Shown here: one piece after another, positions 53,198 to 56,808 of the stretch
Layout of the letters: the number at the start of each line of letters is the position of its first letter
Position numbering within the stretch: the first letter of the stretch is position 1
From: Hellea sp.
GTDB lineage: Bacteria > Pseudomonadota > Alphaproteobacteria > Caulobacterales > Maricaulaceae
NCBI GenBank assembly: GCA_020629875.1
Contig: JAHDCL010000006.1
Span: 1 to 56,808, forward strand
Direction: 5' to 3'
DNA length: 56,808 bases
Notes under the pieces: model-generated
Told to the model about the DNA's origin: nothing
Seen by the model: the letters and a program-made list of their open reading frames with translations, nothing else
The model's database searches: none
Translations under genes and position numbers: made by a program

Positions 53198-53340
53198 GGT
53201 ATTATATCAACGGGGCGCAATGTTGATATAATTAATGCGTCATCCCACATAATGACTTTTGGGTCATTTGCCCCCCAGGCAAATCACTTGAGGCGGTGTA
53301 TATGATACTTATATGAATGCCAGATGAACAATTTTCAAGC

Positions 53341-55158
53341 CTAATCTAACCCTACTGCCGTGCCTTCACGTCTTGGGTCAGCGCCGCCTAATAAGCTGCC
53401 ATCAGCGTTACGATAAATTATGTGCAGCCCACTAAATTCGCCTTTCGAGCGGCGCACTTTATGCCCCTTTGCCTCCAACGCAGCGACGAGTTCTTCTGAG
53501 AGCCCAAAAGTTTCACCCGGGCTACCACGGTCTATTTCATCCGTCTCTTCGTCTTTAATCCCTTTAGATTCTACGGCAACCCGACCGTTCCGGGCGATGA
53601 GGTTTGGAAGTTCAATTGCCTCTTGCGGTGTAAGCCCCCAATCAATGATGCCGATAATCGTTTTGGCCGTGTAGGCTATGATTGAATTCCCTCCGGGGGA
53701 CCCAGTTGAAAAAAGAAACTTACCTTCTGGGTTAAAAACTATTGTCGGCGCCATTGAAGACCGAGGGCGTTTACCTGGCGCCGGCGCATTGGCAATTGGC
53801 AATCCCTCTGCGTCTACCGCGCGAAACGAGAAATCCGTGAGTTGGTTATTGAGCATAAAGCCCGCCACCATCCGTTGGGAACCAAATGGTGCCTCAACGG
53901 TGGTGGTCATTGAGACGACCAATCCATCTTTGTCGACTATAGTAAAATGAGAGGTCCCAGGGTTATCAGGGGTCGCGTCTTTTCCGCGAACAAAAGCTGA
54001 CGGGTTCCCGGCTTTCACATCGCTCATAACCTTATCCATTGAAATGAGAGCCGCGCGGGATTTCAAATATTCTTTATTGAGCATCAATCCCGTCTCAACG
54101 GATACAAAATCCGGATCACCTATATATTTATCGCGGTCCGCATAGGCTAGAAAACTAGCCTCTGCGAAAGCATGCCATCCGGCAGCGCTCGGCCCAAGAG
54201 CGCCCATGTCAAAATTTTCAAGCGTACGTAAAATTGACTGAACGGCGACAGGGCCACTACTGGGTGGCTGTGCCCCGCAAATAATATGCTCACGGTAGGT
54301 CGAACAAAGCGCCTCCGTTTTTTGTGGCTGATATCCCGCCATATCCTCAAGGGTCAAACTCCCCGGCAATGGGGGCTCTTGAATTTTTCGGATAATTTGT
54401 TCAGCGATAGGCCCTTCTAACAAAGCTCGAGGGTTTTCCTGTATTGCGCGCAAGGTATTAGCATAGGGTTGATTAACTCGAATGAAACCCGCTGGGATAG
54501 TCTCATCGCTGCCATTAAGATAAAAGTAATCGCGGGCTTCCTTGTCATTTTTTAAAACAAATCGTCCCATGCGCGCTGTAATACCCGCCATGCGCGGCGA
54601 AACGGCAAACCCCTCTTCCGCTGTTTTTATGGCGGGTTCCATTTGTGGTCCCCACTCTAATCGCCCATAGTCTTTATGTGCTTTGTGGAGCATCACAACG
54701 GCTCCTGGCACCCCCGTTGAAATGCCAGAGGCTATTCCGGCGAAGCGGCGCAGTGGTTCACCTGTTTCAGGATCCAGAAATATCTCTGGCGTAATAGCTG
54801 CGGGCGCTGTTTCGCGGCCATTATAGGACCATACCTTCGCTGTCTTCGGGTCATAAACTACCATGAAGGCTCCACCGCCCAAGCCGGAGCTTTGCGGCTC
54901 TACTAGTCCTAGCATCGCCTGAACGGCAATCGCCGCGTCCACGGCAGACCCGCCAGCTTTAAGGACCTCCACGCCCGCTTGCGTTGCTAGCGGGTTGGCC
55001 GAAGCAACCATGCCTTCTGAATTCGCGTCTGTGGAAGAGATGGTGTACTCAGCAGAGGCGTCAGAATTCAAAACCACTTCTGAGGTTCCGCATGCTGAAA
55101 GGGATACAGCGGTACCCAGAAAAAGAGCAGAAAAGAGTTTCATAACAATATCTTTCAA
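53341..55158 (-). CDS. ggt: Gamma-glutamyltransferase (Ntn hydrolase)
   Basis: GMVASANPLATQAGVEVLKAGGSAVDAAIAVQAMLGLVEPQSSGLGGGAFMVVYD, GTSHFTIVDKDGLVVSMTTTVE, RPRSSMAPTIV; lipobox SLSACGT. Confidence 0.95.
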   Translation of the reverse strand: MKDIVMKLFSALFLGTAVSLSACGTSEVVLNSDASAEYTISSTDANSEGMVASANPLATQAGVEVLKAGGSAVDAAIAVQAMLGLVEPQSSGLGGGAFMVVYDPKTAKVWSYNGRETAPAAITPEIFLDPETGEPLRRFAGIASGISTGVPGAVVMLHKAHKDYGRLEWGPQMEPAIKTAEEGFAVSPRMAGITARMGRFVLKNDKEARDYFYLNGSDETIPAGFIRVNQPYANTLRAIQENPRALLEGPIAEQIIRKIQEPPLPGSLTLEDMAGYQPQKTEALCSTYREHIICGAQPPSSGPVAVQSILRTLENFDMGALGPSAAGWHAFAEASFLAYADRDKYIGDPDFVSVETGLMLNKEYLKSRAALISMDKVMSDVKAGNPSAFVRGKDATPDNPGTSHFTIVDKDGLVVSMTTTVEAPFGSQRMVAGFMLNNQLTDFSFRAVDAEGLPIANAPAPGKRPRSSMAPTIVFNPEGKFLFSTGSPGGNSIIAYTAKTIIGIIDWGLTPQEAIELPNLIARNGRVAVESKGIKDEETDEIDRGSPGETFGLSEELVAALEAKGHKVRRSKGEFSGLHIIYRNADGSLLGGADPRREGTAVGLD

Positions 55159-55189
55159 AGCTAAGGTGCTACCTTAGACAGTTGGGGTT

Positions 55190-56176
55190 TTGGAGCAAGT
55201 ACTGATGGGCATAATAGCTGGAACATCGAACAGCATTCTTGATGTTGGAGGTTTGCAAATTGGCCAATCCTACGATGCCAAGGTAAAGACCGGCGTAACA
55301 GTGATCATCCCGGATCAAGCTGCTCGCTGCGCCGTAGATATTCGCGGCGGCGGTCCAGGAACTCGTGAAAGTGCTGCGCTGCAAGATGGCGGCATTATTG
55401 ATAGTGTGCACGCCATAACGCTCGCTGGGGGTTCAGTTTATGGCCTTGCGGCGGCTGACGGCGTTACGTCGTTTTTGGGAAGTAAAGGTGTGGGCTATAT
55501 GGCAGGACCTGCCCCTATTCCTGTCTCGCCGATCGTGCCAGCCGCTATTCTCTTTGATAACGCCAATGGCGGCGATAAAAATTGGAGCAATAATCCACCC
55601 TTTAGAGGACTAGGGTTCGCGGCTTGCCATGCTGCTGGAGATACGGTTCTTCAAGGCGCGGCTGGCGCAGGATATGGCGCGACGGCAGGCCTCTATCCCG
55701 GCGGTCTTGGAACGGCTTCAGAACAAGTTGGCGACATCACAATCGGCGCCATCATTGCCGCCAACCCCGTCGGCTCACCTTATTTGCCGGGCACAAAATG
55801 TTTCTGGTCCTGGCCTTATGAAGTAGATGGAGAATTTGGCGGGCAACGCCCACCCTCCGATTATACCTATCAACTGCCTAAAGACAGCAAATTGGAATTT
55901 TTGAAAACCGGTGGACAATCTACTATTATTGGAGCTGTTGCAACGAATGCAAGCCTGAGCCAGAAAGGCTTGAAGCGCCTCGCCATCATGGCACAAGATG
56001 GTATAGCAATGGCAGTACAGCCAAGTCACACACCATTAGATGGGGACACAATTTTTACTCTCTCTACGGGGGATAAGCAGTGCATGTCTCCGCCTCACCT
56101 TGCGGAACTTGGCGCCGCGGCTGCGCGCTGCGTGGCCCGTGCGATTGCCAAAGGAATTTTTGAAGCCTCAAAATGA
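55190..56176 (+). CDS. P1 family peptidase (DmpA / S58-like); start could be 55205
   Basis: TSNSILDVGGLQIGQSYDAKVKTGVTVIIPDQAARCAVDIRGGGPGTRESAAL, ALAGGSVYGLAAADGV-type core, GAIIAANPVGS. Confidence 0.9.
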   Translation: MEQVLMGIIAGTSNSILDVGGLQIGQSYDAKVKTGVTVIIPDQAARCAVDIRGGGPGTRESAALQDGGIIDSVHAITLAGGSVYGLAAADGVTSFLGSKGVGYMAGPAPIPVSPIVPAAILFDNANGGDKNWSNNPPFRGLGFAACHAAGDTVLQGAAGAGYGATAGLYPGGLGTASEQVGDITIGAIIAANPVGSPYLPGTKCFWSWPYEVDGEFGGQRPPSDYTYQLPKDSKLEFLKTGGQSTIIGAVATNASLSQKGLKRLAIMAQDGIAMAVQPSHTPLDGDTIFTLSTGDKQCMSPPHLAELGAAAARCVARAIAKGIFEASK

Positions 56177-56646
56177 TAGGGCCCATTCTACAAACCCACC
56201 ACGCTAAAATATTGCGCATGAATGACGAGTTCGTTTATTGGCTTTCCCCGTTAAACCAAGACGCGCTAGCCAACCTTCTCAATCTCGCACACTACAAAAA
56301 ACAAGCTGATGATGCCAACGGCATACTTATCGGCTACGCTCATGATGTTGACTATGATCACAAAAACTTAAAATGGCTGCGCGCTCGCTTTAATCAGTTT
56401 TACTACATTGATCGCATTATCATCAGCGCCGCTGCCCACGGAAAAGGACTAGGGCGAGCCCTTTACGCTGATTTTGAGGCTGAAGCTCGGCGCAAAGGCT
56501 TGTCTCGTCTGGTTTGCGAGGTGAATACAAAGCCTAATAATCCCGGCTCTCATTATTTTCACGAAAACCTCGGCTTTAAAGCCATTGGGGACGTCGATTA
56601 CCCAGACTTCAATGCCAGCCTACGCTATTATGAAAAACCGCTATAG
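56173..56646 (+). CDS. GNAT family N-acetyltransferase
   Basis: FYYIDRIIISAAAHGKGLGRALYADFEAEARRKGLSRLVCEVNTKPNNPGSHYFHENLGFKAIG. Confidence 0.88.
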   Translation: MIGPILQTHHAKILRMNDEFVYWLSPLNQDALANLLNLAHYKKQADDANGILIGYAHDVDYDHKNLKWLRARFNQFYYIDRIIISAAAHGKGLGRALYADFEAEARRKGLSRLVCEVNTKPNNPGSHYFHENLGFKAIGDVDYPDFNASLRYYEKPL

Positions 56647-56758
56647 CACCGTTTTAGAATTAACCAATTCTCTTCATTATATCGGAAAAAAAGGCTTGCA
56701 ATTACATGCCCAAAGCGCTTTAACGCGCCCTCGTTACCGAGCTCGCTCGATAACAAAC

Positions 56759-56808
56759 GCACCGGTAGCTCAGCTGGATAGAGTACTTGACTACGAATCA
56801 AGGGGTCG
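56759..56808 (+). tRNA. tRNA-Arg (ACG), truncated by window end
   Basis: GCACCGG-TA-GCTCAGCTGGATAGAGT..., anticodon arm CTTGA-CTACGAA-TCAAG with anticodon ACG. Confidence 0.88.

Noticed and set aside
53286-53315. Plus-strand promoter-like TTGAGG-N16-TATATG before ggt
   Set aside because: Would drive antisense into ggt; poor consensus and no supporting feature

Overview
The window looks like a contiguous piece of an alphaproteobacterial chromosome. The taxon is an inference from gene content, SD usage and neighbourhoods; Hyphomonadales/Maricaulales-like is plausible. Coding density is high and housekeeping genes dominate: glpD/glpK, rpoD, dnaG, clpB, carA/carB, greA, trxB, gap-pgk-fba, zapA, an aspartate aminotransferase and a 5-formyl-THF cyclo-ligase. 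A plus-strand block at 44.7-47.6 kb matches an sqdB-sqdD-sqdC sulfolipid (SQDG) cluster. No CRISPR array, transposase, integrase or prophage was seen. The most interesting signals are non-coding. (1) An intergenic RNA candidate at about 37531-37654 has two hairpins, each showing CCTCCCC in its loop, followed by a strong intrinsic terminator. This resembles the anti-SD 'CUCCUCCC'/alpha-r14/CcsR-type sRNAs. (2) A 6S RNA lies directly downstream of zapA, and the sqd cluster separates it from the cyclo-ligase gene usually found nearby. (3) A 15-bp hairpin contains both the SD and the start codon of a small membrane hydrolase gene and reads as an intrinsic terminator on the opposite strand. (4) A DUF2161-type gene appears to begin at a non-canonical ATC codon. 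(5) There are several structured leaders and operators, upstream of urcA, the M16 peptidase, dps and clpB (RpoH-type promoter). All calls come from reading the sequence; no searches or folding programs were run.
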